Positions 21,636 through 33,940 are shown, numbered from the stretch's first letter. The stretch: DNA of 63,054 bases from Zygnema cylindricum (GCA_037447655.1 JBBHKE010003336.1:25766-88819); one strand, 5' to 3'. The notes: generated by a model not told the origin, from the sequence alone. Numbers and translations: made by a program.

Positions 21636-23668
21636 CTCTCTCTCTCAACCCCCCCCCCCCCCCCAACTCCCCTCCTCTCAACCCTCTTTCACCCCCCGCT
21701 CCCTCTCCTAAGCTCTCGCCCCCTCTCTACCCCTCTCCCTCTCCTCCCCCCTCCTCTCTCTTCCCCCTCCCTCTTTGACCCTCTTTCTCTCCCCCTCCCC
21801 CTCTCCCCCCCTCCCCCCCCCCTCCTCCCTCCCTCCCCTTCTCCTTCCCTCGCCTTCTCCCTCTCCATCTCACGCTTCTTCCCTACCTCTCCCTCTTTCT
21901 CTCCCCCCCTCTCCCTCTCCCCCCCCTCTCCCTCTCCCCCCCTCTTCCTCCCTTTCTTTCTTTTTCTCCCTCTCTTACTCTCTCCCCCACTCTCTCCCTC
22001 TCCTTGTCCCGCCCATCTCGCTCCCCCTCCCCCCCCCTCTCCCTCTTACCTCTCGTCCTTTGCCCTCTCCCTCCCCTATCCCATGTCCTCTTCCCCCCTC
22101 CTACCTTCCCTTCCCTTCCCCTCCCCCATCCCACCTCCCCCCCTCCTACAATTCCCATATGGAACATGTGTGCATTAGAGTGAGATGATTGTGCCATTAA
22201 CAACCTCTCCTCTTTTTGCCTCACGACCTTTAAAAAGTCATCTCCTTCCACTGCCCCTCTCTCCCTCCCCTCCCTCTTTCCCTCCCCTCCTCTTCCCCTT
22301 TCCTCCATTTCTCCCCCTCCCCTCTCTCTCTTCCCCTCTCCTCTCCCACTTCTCTCCTCTCTCACTTCTCCTCCCCTCCCTCTCTTCACCTCCCCTCTCT
22401 CTCTTCACCTCTCCTCTCTCTTCCCCTCCCTTCCCTCTCTTCACCTCTCCTCTCTCTTCCCCTCCCTTCCCCCTCTTCCCCTCCCTTCCCTCTCTTCACC
22501 TCTCCTTTCTCTCTTCCCCTCCCTTCCCTCTCTTCACCTCTCCTCTCTCTCTCTTCCTCTCCCTTCCCCCTCTTCCCCTCTCCACTCTCTCTTCCTCTCC
22601 CTTTCCTCTCTTCCCTTCCCTTTCCTCTCTTCACCTCTCCTCTCTCACTTCCCCTCCCTTCCCTCTTTTCACCTCTTCTCTCTCTTCCCCTCCCTTCCCC
22701 TCCCTTCCCCCTCTTTCCCTCCCTTCCCTCTCTTCCCCTCTCCACTCTCTCTTCCCCTCCCTCCCCTCTCTTCACCTCTCCCCTCTCTCTTCCCCTCCCT
22801 TCCCCCTCTTCCCCTCTCCACTCTCTCTTCCCCTCCCCTCTCTTCACCTCTCCTCTCTCTCTTCCCCTCCCTTCCCTCTCTTCCCCTCTCCACTCTCTCT
22901 TCCTCTCCCTTTCCTCTCTTCCCCTCCCTTTCCTCTCTTCACCTCTCCTCTCTCTCTTCCCCTCCCTTTCCTCTCTTCCCCTCCCTTCCCTCTCTTCACC
23001 TCTTCTCTCTCTTCCCCTCCCTTCCCCCTCTTCCCCTCCCTTCCCCCTCTTCCCCTCCCTTCCCTCTCTTCCCCTCCCCTCTTTTCACCTCTCCTCTCTC
23101 TCTCTTCCCCTCCCTTCCCTCTCTTCCCCTCTCCACTCTCTCTTCCTCTCCCTTTCCTCTCTTCCCCTCCCTTTCCTCTCTTCCCCTCCCTTTCCTCTCT
23201 TCACCTCTCCTCTCTTTCCCCTCCCCTCGCTTCACCTCTTCTCTCTCTTCCTCTCCCTTTCCTCTCTTCCCCTCCCTTTCCTCTCTTCACCTCTCCTCTC
23301 TTTCCCCTCCCCTCTCTTCCCCCTCTTCCCCTCCCTTCCCCCTCTTCCCCTCCCTTCCCTCTCTTCCCCTTTCTTCCCCTCTCTTCCCCTCCTTTCCCTC
23401 TCTTCCCCTCCCTTCTCTCTCTTCCCCTCTCCCCTCTCTCTTCCCCTCCCTTCCCTCTCTTCACCTCTCCTCTCTCACTTCCCCTCCCTTCCCTCTCTTC
23501 ACCTCTCCTCTCTCTCTTCCCCTCCTTTCCTCTCTTCACCTCTCCTCTCTCTTCCCCTCCCTTTCCCCTCTCTCTTCCCCTCCCTTCCCCCTCTTCCCCT
23601 CCCTTCCCCCTCTTCCCCTCCCTTCCCTCTCTTCACCTCTCCTCTCTCTCTTCCCCTCCCCCCACCAG
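21636..23668. repeat. 2-kb polypyrimidine block with a short unique core
   Basis: Almost pure C/T on the plus strand, mainly CCCTCTCC, TTCCCCTCCC and TCTTCACCTC units. A non-repetitive core at about 22150-22245 is inverse-complement similar to 34255-34360 (shared phrase GAGGCAAAAAGAGGAGAGG against GTAAGGCAAAAAGAGGAGAG). It is therefore probably an inverted member of the polypurine family found downstream of the Hsp70 copies. Open frames on both strands are low-complexity artefacts. Confidence 0.75.
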
Positions 23669-23689
23669 ATCTGTCTCTTTTGAGATTCT

Positions 23690-24731
23690 GGCTGGTTATC
23701 GCACTAATGTCTTTAGTCTTCATTTATAATATTATTATAAATATAAATATAATAAATTATATGTTATAGTTATTTTATATAATCATATATTATGTTAATA
23801 TATAGAATATGGTATTGTTCTTACATTCTGTTCAATTACAGAATATATTATGTTCAGATATTATTGTTCTAAAATAATTTTAATATATATAAACATTTTA
23901 TATTCATATTATTGTTCACGTATTTATGTTGAATATATAGAATGGTATTATATTTAGATATTATTGTTCATATATTAAGCTGATATATAAATTTTAATAT
24001 TATGTTCATATATGATGTTAAATTATAAAATGTCTTATATTTAGGTATTATTGTTCATACATTAAGCTAATACATAAACTGTAATATCATGTTCATATAT
24101 TATTTTTCATATATGATGTTAAATTATGAAATGTATTATTAAGAGGTCTCAGGTTCAAGAACTGAAAGAATCGATTTTCGCACTCGATTTATAGTCCCAC
24201 ATTGAACCCTAAATTTTAAGAATCTCAATAATACGTCAATAGTTCTTGTGCAACGAGAAAAAATGTATTTCTGGAATTGAATTCATACCGTTCGTCTAAT
24301 TATTGCAAAGTAACGAATCTTTATCTTTACGAATTTTTAATGCTTTTCATCTATAACTTTGTAATCCTATAATTGTAAAATATAATTCTAAAAAACAGTA
24401 AATAACTTTGCAACGAGTCTTCGCTACTATAACTGGAATATTAGTATTGTGAGAACATTGTAGGTCTATATGTAGCCCTTCCTATGGGAGAACATTAATA
24501 ATTTTTGCAAAGGTAAGAAACAATATTGCAAAGCAATCTAACATTCATACATATAGAAACACAAATAATTTAAGCGATCCATTACATATCCTATTTATTT
24601 GATCCAATCATTAAGATTCAACAATCTTTAGAACCTGAGGTTTAGTCCATCCATGGTTCTTCACGTGGATGTCTCAATGCTGTTTTTTTTACTTTTAGAG
24701 TTGTTAGCTCCCTATTTGTAAAAGCTGAATT
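23690..24731. other. AT-rich spacer downstream of the minus-strand Hsp70
   Basis: Very AT-rich with repeated ATTATTGTTC and TTCATATAT words from 23720 to 24130, a degenerate 60-70-bp periodicity. No gene was recognised. Confidence 0.45.
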
Positions 24732-26803
24732 CTAAACTGGAAGTGTACTTTCTTGAACCACCCTATCTGTGTCATTGTACTCAATTTCACCTGCCTCAAA
24801 GTCTATTGGAATCGTTGATGCCTCTTCTCCGGATCCGAAGTTTAGTGGACGAGCCTTAACTTTAATGCTCGACTGTCCAAACCACATTGTTGTCTCTATC
24901 GTTCTCCCTGTTCCTAACTTGGTGTCGGGGATTTCCAGTGTAAAACTGCCTTCCTTGTAAACACCTGGTTCGTCAACATATTCTGGAGACTTCTTTGTTG
25001 AGCTGTATACAGAGATGTACATCTTAATTAGATCTGGCTCCACAGGATAGTAATCTTTTTTCACTTCCGAGCTCACATTAACAACATTACCAATATTGAC
25101 GAAAGTGTCAAAGACATCATTACATAAATGCTCTCCCTCGCTCGTGATGTATTTTTTACTTTTTGGGTGATGGCCAGACACAAAAGATACTGCCATGTCA
25201 GTGCCGTATGTTATCCGTGATACACGCGACAACACACAATCCGGATGAAAAACTTGTAAAACAGCCCCATGGCATATTGCAGAACCCGGGTTAGGAGGCA
25301 TCACAATATGTGTGACATTTGTCGCAAAGCGTACTTTTATACAGTGCATGAGATAAGGGGACTCGGAAAATCCCCCAACCATAAGGATGGCTTTACATGC
25401 TCCAGCGGATGATAGTTGTTGGTCGATAATGTCTAACACTTTCTCGATAGTTGGGTTGAAAATAGTTTCTAGAATGTCACGAGTAAAAACAATTTCATCA
25501 AATTCTTCCACACATTTTTCCAGCCCTTGTTTGTCGTGAGTGTGTGATGCTCGCCACGCGTTGGCAAGCTTACTTGGAAGTTCAAAAACCTTTTGATTGA
25601 ATTTTTTTCTGCAAGATACAATAACCAATTAAATAAAAACGATCATTCTATATTGCATATAAAATACTTGTCAATTACAAAGGCAAATTTTTCTTGTCCT
25701 GACACATGTACTATTATACACTTGGTTATTTGAAGTCATTCGTTCATGCATGTAGGGACATGATACAGGAAATACAAAACTAAAGAATCTAGTATAATTT
25801 CACAAAATTTAGGTTTGTTGTCTAAATATAAAAGACTCAAAAATACAACTTAAATTCACCTGAAGCATCGTTTGATTTCATCCCATTGCTTCAATAATCT
25901 GGGCGTGACCTCCGGATTTGTCTTTCAAACAACATATTTTCCCTTCCAGAAAAAGAAATGTCGCGTCGTCAAGATAAGTAGATCCAGACAAGCTTCCATC
26001 ACTCCTTGTAACCTCCTTTACTTCAGCCCCATTTCCCGCCTTTTCATGTACCACAATATCCACTGTCCCTCCTCCAGCATCGACGACCATAATTCTATCG
26101 CCAATTTTGAGGTCAATGACTTCTTTCTGATGGCAATAGGTAGATGCGGCTTCAGGCTCCAAAATAACGTGGAGAGGATTTTGAACATTTTCTTTACCAA
26201 AAACATGAGGCCGATTTGGAGTTAATCCTGCCGCCATCGCAATTTTCCTCATTTTTTGTTTCGCTTGATCTGTCCAAGTCGCCGGAACTGTCAAAGCCCA
26301 TTCTATGTCCCACATTTCGACATTATTTTTTTAAGTTGCCCGTAAGTCTTCAAGCACAAACGCAGACATCCGCCGAAGATAATCCTCGATCGCCCTCTCG
26401 ACGGAGATTCCTTTTGGAAGAGGTGTGACGTCACAGCCATCCTCAGAAAGATGTAGCTTAAAACGTGTAACCAAACAACCATATATTTTCTCTTTTTCTT
26501 TTTTTTTCTCTATCGGCAAGATGTTCGAAAAAACATGTGACGCTTGCCGAGCATGGATGGCTCCATTCTAGCGTTACAGGAACCGATAACGGCTGGCCAG
26601 CCCCATTCTTTGCACTGCCATTGGCCGCAAGAATCTTGCACGTACCAAAGACTTGTAAACGTTTTGCAATAAGGATAGGCGGCTTCTTCTTGGAGATGCC
26701 ATCCATGAACGACATAAATATCGTCGGAATGCGACTTTCGAGCGTAAGCGGCACCAGAAAAAGTGGTGCCAAAGTCGATAGCGACAATAAACCTAGAAGA
26801 CAT
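24732..26803 (-). pseudogene. HSPA12-type Hsp70, copy A (minus strand), disrupted
   Basis: Exon 1 runs from ATG 26803 down to about 25860, exon 2 from 25608 down to 24732. The start reads FIVAIDFGTTFSGAAYA and the second phosphate motif VVDAGGGTVD and ILMVGGFSESPYL are present. Exon 1 carries three lesions. A one-base deletion near 26545 turns the KRSHAF region into another frame. A TAA replaces a Tyr codon near 26335 (LRAT then stop, then NNVEMWD). A deletion near 25910 changes CLKDYMK... to CLKDKSGGH and a stop. Exon 2 is fully open. It is the only copy on the minus strand and lies head-out from GIL1-a. Its 5' flank (26815-27290) still resembles those of the plus-strand copies. Confidence 0.85.
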
Positions 26804-26814
26804 GGCCGCTAAAG

Positions 26815-27330
26815 GAAAGTAGGAGCACTGTTACTGTTAAAATCTGTAAAAAAATTATAGAAACGAAAGAAAATGCTAACGCTAATTAAACTTCCAGATG
26901 TCTGCAGTACAATTTGAAGAGTATTTGGAGAGCATTTTGGAGTATGAATTTTTAGGTATGAGACTCTCTTTGTTTGACTTTTCGTTATTCACCCTTCGCC
27001 ATTCGTTATTATCAATAAGGATTGCTAAGTATTCATGCAAAACCATCGGGTAAGATTACCACTTATATTCGTCCGGTATTCCAAGGGCTAGATTATGCTA
27101 AGATCGTCGGTGTTGTGACGGTGCATCAACGGCTGCGATGAAGTGTCGCCGAGCGCCGTACCACCGACCGTAGTAGTTTCGTTTGGTTTCTTGAAAGATA
27201 AGATCTGTGGACCAGAACGTTCCACGTCAGGTATTAATTTTTCATGCAGGGATGCAAAGGTAAATTTACAAAAGCTGACAGCAGACAATAATTATTTTTT
27301 AATTTGCTTAAAGTTTTGAGAACTAAATAT
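26815..27330 (-). promoter_or_regulatory. 5' flank of Hsp70 copy A, homologous to other Hsp70 flanks
   Basis: On the minus strand it shares ACGTGGAACGTTCTGGTCCAC, CGATCTTAGCATAATCTA and CAGACATCTGGAAG-like phrases with the DNA ahead of copies 1-3. No confident TATA box was assigned. Confidence 0.4.
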
Positions 27331-27374
27331 AAAAATATAAAAAAATCCTTCTACGAATGTTAAATTGACGTCAA

Positions 27375-27590
27375 TTGTGTTGATGTTTTTTAGCCACTTA
27401 AAATATATTTTCTCCGTGCACACATGTGGCGTTGCTAATCGGGCGGTTGCGATTGAAAGGTAACATTCTCATTCCGATTGGCGATCTTCGATCCAAAAAT
27501 TGGACAAGGGTGCACGAAGAAAAGAACTTTTAAGTGGGTGAAATAATTAAATAAATATCAACACTAATAGCGGTTCACAATGTAGTTCTC
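27375..27590. mobile_element. MITE-like element, family A, diverged ends
   Basis: Contains TAGCCACTTAAAATATATTT, TCTCCGTGCACACATGTGGC, GGTTGCGATTGAAAGGTAAC and CACTAATAGCGGTTCACAATG in the family order. It lies between Hsp70-A and GIL1-a. Confidence 0.6.
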
Positions 27591-28260
27591 AAATATAAGA
27601 ACAAGCCTAGCTCATCCATAACGCAAACCAAATCTTACTCAAAGATCTCTATTTCTGTCGTTTCGATGGTGACGTCACTATTTCGGCGTCTATACTCCAA
27701 CATCGAGCGATTCATAATCTCCGGAAATTCCAACAATTTTTTTGAAGCTGACCGTGAACCGCATGAATTGCATAAAAAAGTGACAGCTGGCCATGCAAAA
27801 AAATGAGAGACGAGACAAACAGCCAATGCATGATTACAACGCATCTTTAATTTGACAATTGACCATATCTGGCCGTAGACATTTTTTTGTTTGTTTTTGA
27901 CAGTTGGATGCGGTGCATTTTAGCAGATCTTGGAAGTTGGCGAAATTAAGACAGAAATCAAATAATTTGACTTTGGGAAAAGTTAATAATGAACAATTTC
28001 ACTTTGAAAAAAGTTGACGGCCGGTAATACAAAGCCGGCAGCTCTTTACATCAAGGAGAGAATTTCGATATTAGTAAAGCCAGTTTCTTTGAAAAACGAG
28101 AATAAGAAAATAAGAAAACGAGGTGACTTCGAGTCTCAATTCAAAGAATCAAAATTCTTTCTCAACAGGACATGAAACTTCAGCCGTTAGATTTTTGTTG
28201 ACATCATTTTCCTAAGAAGTCATCTCTCTGATCAATGTTGTATTAAGGCTCGGATCTCGC

Positions 28261-28288
28261 CACGTGGCATTTCTTGACGTGTATAAAG
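28261..28288 (+). promoter_or_regulatory. G-box and TATA box ahead of GIL1-a
   Basis: CACGTG at 28261-28266 is a plant G-box, and GTATAAAG at 28281-28288 is a TATA-like element 47 bases before the ATG. The same place ahead of GIL1-b reads CACGTA, so the G-box core is lost there. Confidence 0.5.
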
Positions 28289-28334
28289 CGCCCAAAGGCT
28301 AAAGGTTGTAAGTTAAGAGTTTGGATAAAATCAC

Positions 28335-29381
28335 ATGAAGAAGAGTTCTAGGATTTCATTTTCGGAAATAAATTCTAGACAAACATCTTATATGGAAGAA
28401 AGTCTGGAAAATCAAGAAATTAACATGTTTGATAGGCTCCTAAATCTAATTTCAGAGTTCTTTAGCTTCTTCACAAATCTAAGAAAAAGAATTGAGGTGT
28501 TGCAAGCCGAAAATCGAAATCTCCGTTCCGAGTTGAATTCTTGTCGCAGGATAAAAGAAGAAGAAATACAAAATTTGGAGCAGAAACTCACAATATTGGA
28601 GACACTGAACCAGAAAAACACCATATATAGTCTTTCTTTTTCCGTTAACGGACCTAACCCTCGCGATTTTGTAGACGGAGTTGAAGATTTGTCAAATGCC
28701 GTTAGCAATTTTTCACGATGTTTTCGACAATGTCTCGAGGAGGATGGCATTAGTGTCAGTATTTTGAAAGTCTTGCAACCGGATGCCGTTTTCGAACAAA
28801 ATAAAGATTTTGGACATGTAATTGGAAGTTTTGTGACTGAACATATATTCTTTAACTTCGAAAATGAAGAATTTGAGAGAGGAGGGTATTCCACAATTGA
28901 TGTAAAGTTTCGAGCAGAGTCATATTTCCAAGAGAGTGTATTGCTAAAAGAGATGGATCCTTGCCATTATTTCACAAATTGTCACCTGTTCAACCGTTTT
29001 ACCGAAGAAAAATGGTGGGATATCTTGAATACCTTGGAGAATCAAGAAAACACAAAAGAATTTCATGAAATTGTAAATGTGTTTTACAAGAGTTGGTCAA
29101 TAGAAAAAGAACTTGCCCGTTTTTTTTTCTCGATTACAATTGCAGCATGGCGACTTCATCGACTCGCATATTCTTTTGAGTATCCGGCAACGATTTTCCG
29201 TGTCGCAAAAGGAACTTCAGTCGACGATTGTCACGTGAAGCTCCTTCGTACCTTTGATGAGGATTGGAGTGATGAAGAAAAAAAGAATGCCTGCTCTGAG
29301 TTTATGGTAGTTCCCGGGTTAAGGTTTAGGAGTACGACAATACCGTGTCGGGTATATCCACAAATGAAAGTACTGAAGTAA
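28335..29381 (+). CDS. GIL1/IRKI-like protein (DUF641 family), copy a
   Basis: A single-exon gene of 348 residues. Residues about 45-100 form a coiled coil (LRKRIEVLQAENRNLRSEL followed by EEIQNLEQKLTILE). The rest matches the C-terminal domain of plant GIL1/IRKI proteins: FVDGVEDL...NFSRCFRQ, ILKVLQPDAVF, FVTEHIF, LLKEMDPCHYF, AAWRLHRLAYSFEYPATIF and MVVPGLRFRSTTIPCRVY. In Arabidopsis GIL1 acts in light-dependent gravitropism and IRKI interacts with a receptor kinase; the function here is inferred only at family level. It is shorter than those 550-residue proteins. The ATG has GATAAAATCAC ahead of it, and a TATA box 47 bases upstream supports this start. A near-identical copy is at 36.7 kb. 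Confidence 0.8.
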   Translation: MKKSSRISFSEINSRQTSYMEESLENQEINMFDRLLNLISEFFSFFTNLRKRIEVLQAENRNLRSELNSCRRIKEEEIQNLEQKLTILETLNQKNTIYSLSFSVNGPNPRDFVDGVEDLSNAVSNFSRCFRQCLEEDGISVSILKVLQPDAVFEQNKDFGHVIGSFVTEHIFFNFENEEFERGGYSTIDVKFRAESYFQESVLLKEMDPCHYFTNCHLFNRFTEEKWWDILNTLENQENTKEFHEIVNVFYKSWSIEKELARFFFSITIAAWRLHRLAYSFEYPATIFRVAKGTSVDDCHVKLLRTFDEDWSDEEKKNACSEFMVVPGLRFRSTTIPCRVYPQMKVLK

Positions 29382-30169
29382 ATTGTTAAGTGTTTTGTTC
29401 GACAAAAAGTTCGAAGATGATACCTTGAAGAAGGAACTAGATATTTTCTCAAACGCGAGATATCAAATTTGAATGACATGGTTGGAAATGTCTTTGTTGT
29501 TTTTTTTGTTTTTTTCCAGTTAGTTTTTTAGAAACTTTAGACGGATTGCCTTGCTTGAACAGCCGGGAAAAATATGTTTCCAAGGAGTATGGGTCTTAAT
29601 GGTTGCACTTTAAACTCGGCAATTTGAAGTGTTTCATCCATTCCATGAAGAATTAAATTTTGCAACATGTTTGTACCCTTAATACTTTGTGTTCGTTTCC
29701 TCAGTGATGTAAAGTTGGGAGTGCATTTTTTTTTTCAAACAATTTCCTCGTTTTTGAGTGCCAAAATTCGCCTTGTTACTGTTGTTGTATTCGTTATTTT
29801 CTTGTGCTCTTATGCTAAGCCTAAGAAACATTACTGGATCAAAATATGATTGACTATTGTGTAATATTGTCCTATTTTCTCAGGATAAAACAGTTCATTC
29901 CCCACCAGGATAAAAGAGTTCATTCCCCACCAAAACCGATCAAAATCTTTAAACTTCATCAAAATTATATAATTAACTTGTAGATGTAAACCTGAAAATG
30001 GTAATAATAGAAAGCCAAAAAAACTTGGGAAAAAGAAAAAAAAAATCCCCTACACTTCTTGAAATCCATTACTTTGCACTCAAATTATAGTTCTTTGTTT
30101 CAATCTTCTTAAGCTTTTTGTTGTTTCGAGTTATGATACTGTACCTTTTTTGTCTTTCAATAATCGGCG

Positions 30170-30480
30170 CTCTTTGATATGCACCGCCTAGTTTAATTTC
30201 CATAATCCAGCCTAGATGAGATTCTTTTGTCTCCAATTGTTGCTTTCATCTGCGGCCTAGTTTCTCGCTTACCTCAGCCCTTAGATTAGTTTCTAAATCT
30301 TAGCGCTCTTTGAGCGCACACCCTAATTGTATATAATTCTCTCGGCTGTGTATCTAACATCATCATGTGAAATACAAACCCTTTTACAAGATTCCTCTCT
30401 TGTTTTCGACTTCAAATTCCTCCTGGATCTTCTCCGCCCTCAAAATCACAACCTTCAAAAACACTTTTGAGTAGGGGGGC
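30170..30480. mobile_element. Possible LTR remnant, shared by both spacers
   Basis: Paired with 38790-39150. Both contain GCACCGCCTAGTTT, GCGGCCTAGTTTCTCG, GTGTATAATTCTCTCGG-like text and TGAAATACAAA. The order (TATA-like, then a transcript-end-like stretch) suggests an LTR, but no primer binding site or TG...CA ends were defined. Confidence 0.25.
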
Positions 30481-31276
30481 ATAAAATTCCTAAATTAGGC
30501 TATAGAAGGCTTCTTTCCAACATCGGAAAGGTGACGGAAAACCTTGGAAGTAAAATACACGTGGATAGATGAGATTTTCTCTAATTTGTGACAAATCTTT
30601 TCTCTCATGCTGGAAATCGTCGCATCTACCGACCGACGTAAAATACATACCATGCATACGTACGGAGTGATACATACACAACAAAAGGTGAGACCAGGAA
30701 TGGATTGTGGTTTGTGGCCCTGTGGAAATGAATTAATCGACATAACATTCTGGTCTTTGCTGGTCATGTTTTCTACATCTTTACAGTAGTTTGTATGGAT
30801 GTATGAAAGCGTGGACAATTATTTACCCAAAGTAGTTTACGCAATATCTACATGCAAACAGGAGGACCTACAGTGGGGTATTATCGTCCACTATTTGACT
30901 TTGATTATTAAAAACAATATTGCATACTTGCAAAAGAAGGGCCTGACGTGGAACGTTTTCATCGTTTTTTGAAATATTGTAAAGCAAGATCTTTCAAGAA
31001 AGCAAACGCAACTAAAGCAAATAGGGGTGTAAATTACCTACGTTGATCGCTAACACGACACGAGGATCTTAGCATAATTTATCCCTTGGAATTTCAAACT
31101 AATCTACGTCGTTGATCTACCATAGAGTTAAGAAGAGCAATTCTCGTTGATAATGATGAACGTTACAAGGTGGATAACGAACACGCACAATTCCCCGAGG
31201 CTAAAATTCAAACTTCAAAACCCTTTAAATACTCTTCTTCAGACATCTAGGAAATTCAATTCGCTTTTGTTTTTGT

Positions 31277-31284
31277 TTCTTGAA
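31277..31284 (+). promoter_or_regulatory. TTCNNGAA word ahead of Hsp70-1
   Basis: TTCTTGAA lies 52 bases before the ATG. Copy 2 has TTCTTGAA and copy 3 TTCGTGAA at the matching place. It is the core of a heat-shock element, but a full three-unit element is missing. Confidence 0.25.
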
Positions 31285-31335
31285 ACTGTTTACAAATTTC
31301 AAGAGCAATAGTGCTCCTGCTTTCCTTTGGAGGCC

Positions 31336-33451
31336 ATGTCTGCCAAGTTTGTTGTCGCCCTCGACTTCGGCACCACATTTTCTGGTGCCGCTTATGCTCG
31401 AAAGTCGCATTCGGACGACATTTCTGTCCTCCATGGGTGGCCTCTCCAACAAGAAGCCACCTATCCTTATTGCAAAACGATAACAAGTCTTTGGTACGTG
31501 CAAGATTCTCGCGGCCAATGGCAGTGCAAAGAATGGGGCTGGCCCGCCGTTATAGGTTACTGTAATGCTAGAATGGAACTGTCCACGCTCGCCAAACGTT
31601 CGCATGCTTTTTCTAACATCTGGCCGGTACAAAACAAATCAGAAAAGGAGAAACCATACGGTTGTTTGGTTACACGTTTTAAGCTACATCTTTCTGAGGA
31701 TGGTTGTGACGTCACACCTCTTCCAAACGGAATCTCAGTCGAGAGGGCAATCGAGGATTATCTTCGGGGAATGTCCACATTTGTGCTTGCAGAATTACGG
31801 AACACATTCGGAAATCATGTCGAAATGTGGGATATAGAATGGGCTTTGACAGTACCTGCAATTTGGACCGATCAAGCAAAACAAAAAATGCGGAAAATCG
31901 CGAAGGCAGCTGGATTAACCCCAAATCGGCCTTATTCGTTCAGTAAGAAAACTGTTCAGAATCATTTCCATGTTATTTTGGAGCCTGAAGCAGCATCTGC
32001 TTATTGCCATCAGAAAGAAGTCGTTGACCTCAGAATTGGAGATAGAATTATGGTCGTCGATGCGGGAGGAGGGACAGTGGACATTGTGGTACATGAAAAG
32101 GCGGGAAATGGAGCTGAAGTAAAGGAAGTTACTCGAAGTGATGGAAGTTTGTGTGGATCAACTTATCTTGATGAGGCGGCGTTCCTTTTCTTGGAAGAGA
32201 AAATAAGTTGTTTAAAAGACTACATGAAGACACATCCAGAGATCACACCCAAATTGATGAAGCAATGGGATGAAATCAAACGTTGCTTCAGGTGAATAAA
32301 GTTGTATTTTTGAGTCACTGATGCTTAAACAATAAACCTGAATTGCGTGAAATAAGACTTTATTCTCTGCTTTTGTAATTTATACATCATACACCTAATA
32401 TGATATGGTATGGTATGGTATCGCATATGGTATACATTCATTTTGCATGGACTAATGGGCTTAATATAACGGTGTATACAATAGTAAAATGTCGAGTCAA
32501 AAAAAATGTCCCTTTTAATTGACGAACTTTTCGTATTCAAGATAGAAAGTAAAGTTCTTATATGATTGGCTACCGCTAACAGCTATCTTTATTGAATCTT
32601 GCAGAAATAATTTCAAACAAAAGGTTTTTGAACTTCCACGTAAGCTTGCCAATGCGTGGCAAGAATCGCACACTCAAGACAAACGGGGGCCGAAAATATG
32701 TGCGGAAGAATTTGACGAAATTGTTTTTACTCGTGACATTCTGGAAACTATTTTCAACCCCACTATCGAGAAAGTGTTAAACCTTATTGACCAACAACTA
32801 TCTTCCGCCGGAGCATGTAAAGCCATCCTTATGGTTGGGGGATTTTCCGAGTCCCCTTATCTCATGCACCGCATAAAAGAACGCTTTGCGACAAATGTCA
32901 CACATATTGTGATGCCTCCTAGCCCGGGTTCTGCAATATGCCATGGGGCGGTTTTACAAGTTCTTCATCCAGATTGTGTGTTGTCACGTGTATCACGGAA
33001 AACATACGGCACTAATACTACGACACCTTTTGTGTCTGGCCGTCACCCAGAAAGTAAAAAGTTTATCACGAGTGAAGGAGAGGAGAGGTGCCACGGTGTC
33101 TTTTGCACTTTCGTGAGGATTGGTGACGTTATAAATGTGAGCTCAGAAGTGAAAGAATTTTTCAGTCCTGTGGAACCAGATCAAATTCAGATGCCATTTT
33201 CAATATACAGCTCAACAAAAAAGTCCCCGGAATTTGTTGACGAGCCAGGTGTTCACAAGGAAGGAAGTTTTACGCTGGAAACTCTGGACACCACGTTAGG
33301 AAGGGAGAGAAGTGTAGAAGCAACCATGTGGTTTGGACGGTCAAGTATTGAATTCAAGGCTCGTCCTGTAAACTTTGGATCCGGAGAAGAGGCATCAACT
33401 ATTCCAATAAAGTTTGAGGCAGGTGAACTTGAGTACCATGACAAGAAATAG
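31336..33451 (+). CDS. HSPA12-type Hsp70-family ATPase, copy 1 (intact)
   Basis: Two exons, 31336-32291 and 32605-33451, with a phase-2 junction (GCTTCAG/GTGAAT ... TTGCAG/AAATAA), give 600 residues. Hsp70 ATPase motifs are in place: DFGTTFSG at residues 10-17, VVDAGGGTVD near 239-248 and ILMVGGFSESPYL near 393. LEPEAASAYC and GSAICHGAVL are typical of the HSPA12 branch rather than of classical Hsp70. There is no classical substrate-binding domain or EEVD tail, as in that branch. The ATG context GGCCATGTC matches GGCCATGGC of copies 2 and 3. A polyadenylation signal, AATAAA, lies at 33460. The client or pathway is unknown; this is the only copy without a visible lesion. Confidence 0.85.
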
Positions 33452-33940
33452 GGTGGTTAAATAAAGTACACTTTCAGTTTCAAATGTTGCTTCTACAAAT
33501 AGGGTGCTAATAGCCCTAAAAGTGATGTCAAAACAGTGCTCAGATACTCACATGAAGAACCGTAGATAGAAGAACCATTTGTTTTTGAAAATTGTTGAAC
33601 TTCAATGTTTGGATCTAAGAGAGTGATGGATTCTTCAAAATTTCTTCGCATATGTAATGCATGTTCGATTAGTTTTCAATCTTGTTTTTTGGCCTTTGCA
33701 GAAAGATTATATATGCTCTTACAAGAAGAGCTACGTATGATTTAACTCTGATCTCAAAGTCTTAAAACACTATATTCTAGTTATAGATGCGAAGATTTGT
33801 TTCGGAGTTATATAAGCAACGCTTCCAAGTAAGAGTCGTTAATCCAAAAAAAAAAAAAACAGTTTCAATTGCAATTTATCTCGCTAGTCAAAATGTTCAC
33901 TGGTAAGATTTATGAAATCTAGGGGTCAATGTGGGAGAAT
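33452..33940. other. 3' flank of Hsp70-1
   Basis: It shares CACATGAAGAACCGTAGAT and AACCTT/ATTGGAT-type phrases with the flanks of copies 2 and 3. No gene. Confidence 0.45.

Larger units (their letters stand above)
29382..31335. other. Spacer between GIL1-a and Hsp70-1
   Basis: No exon was found. It is homologous to the 37618-40034 spacer over much of its length. Within 30180-30480 both spacers share CTCTCGGC-GTGTATCTAACATC and GTGAAATACAAA phrases after a TATAATT stretch, which could be the remnant of an LTR. Confidence 0.4.

Noticed and set aside
22185-23729. A 514-residue open frame, and open frames on the opposite strand, in the polypyrimidine block
   Set aside because: Composition is only Pro/Leu/Ser/Phe (or Arg/Glu/Gly on the other strand). 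This is expected of CT repeats without stops; no domain or splice evidence.
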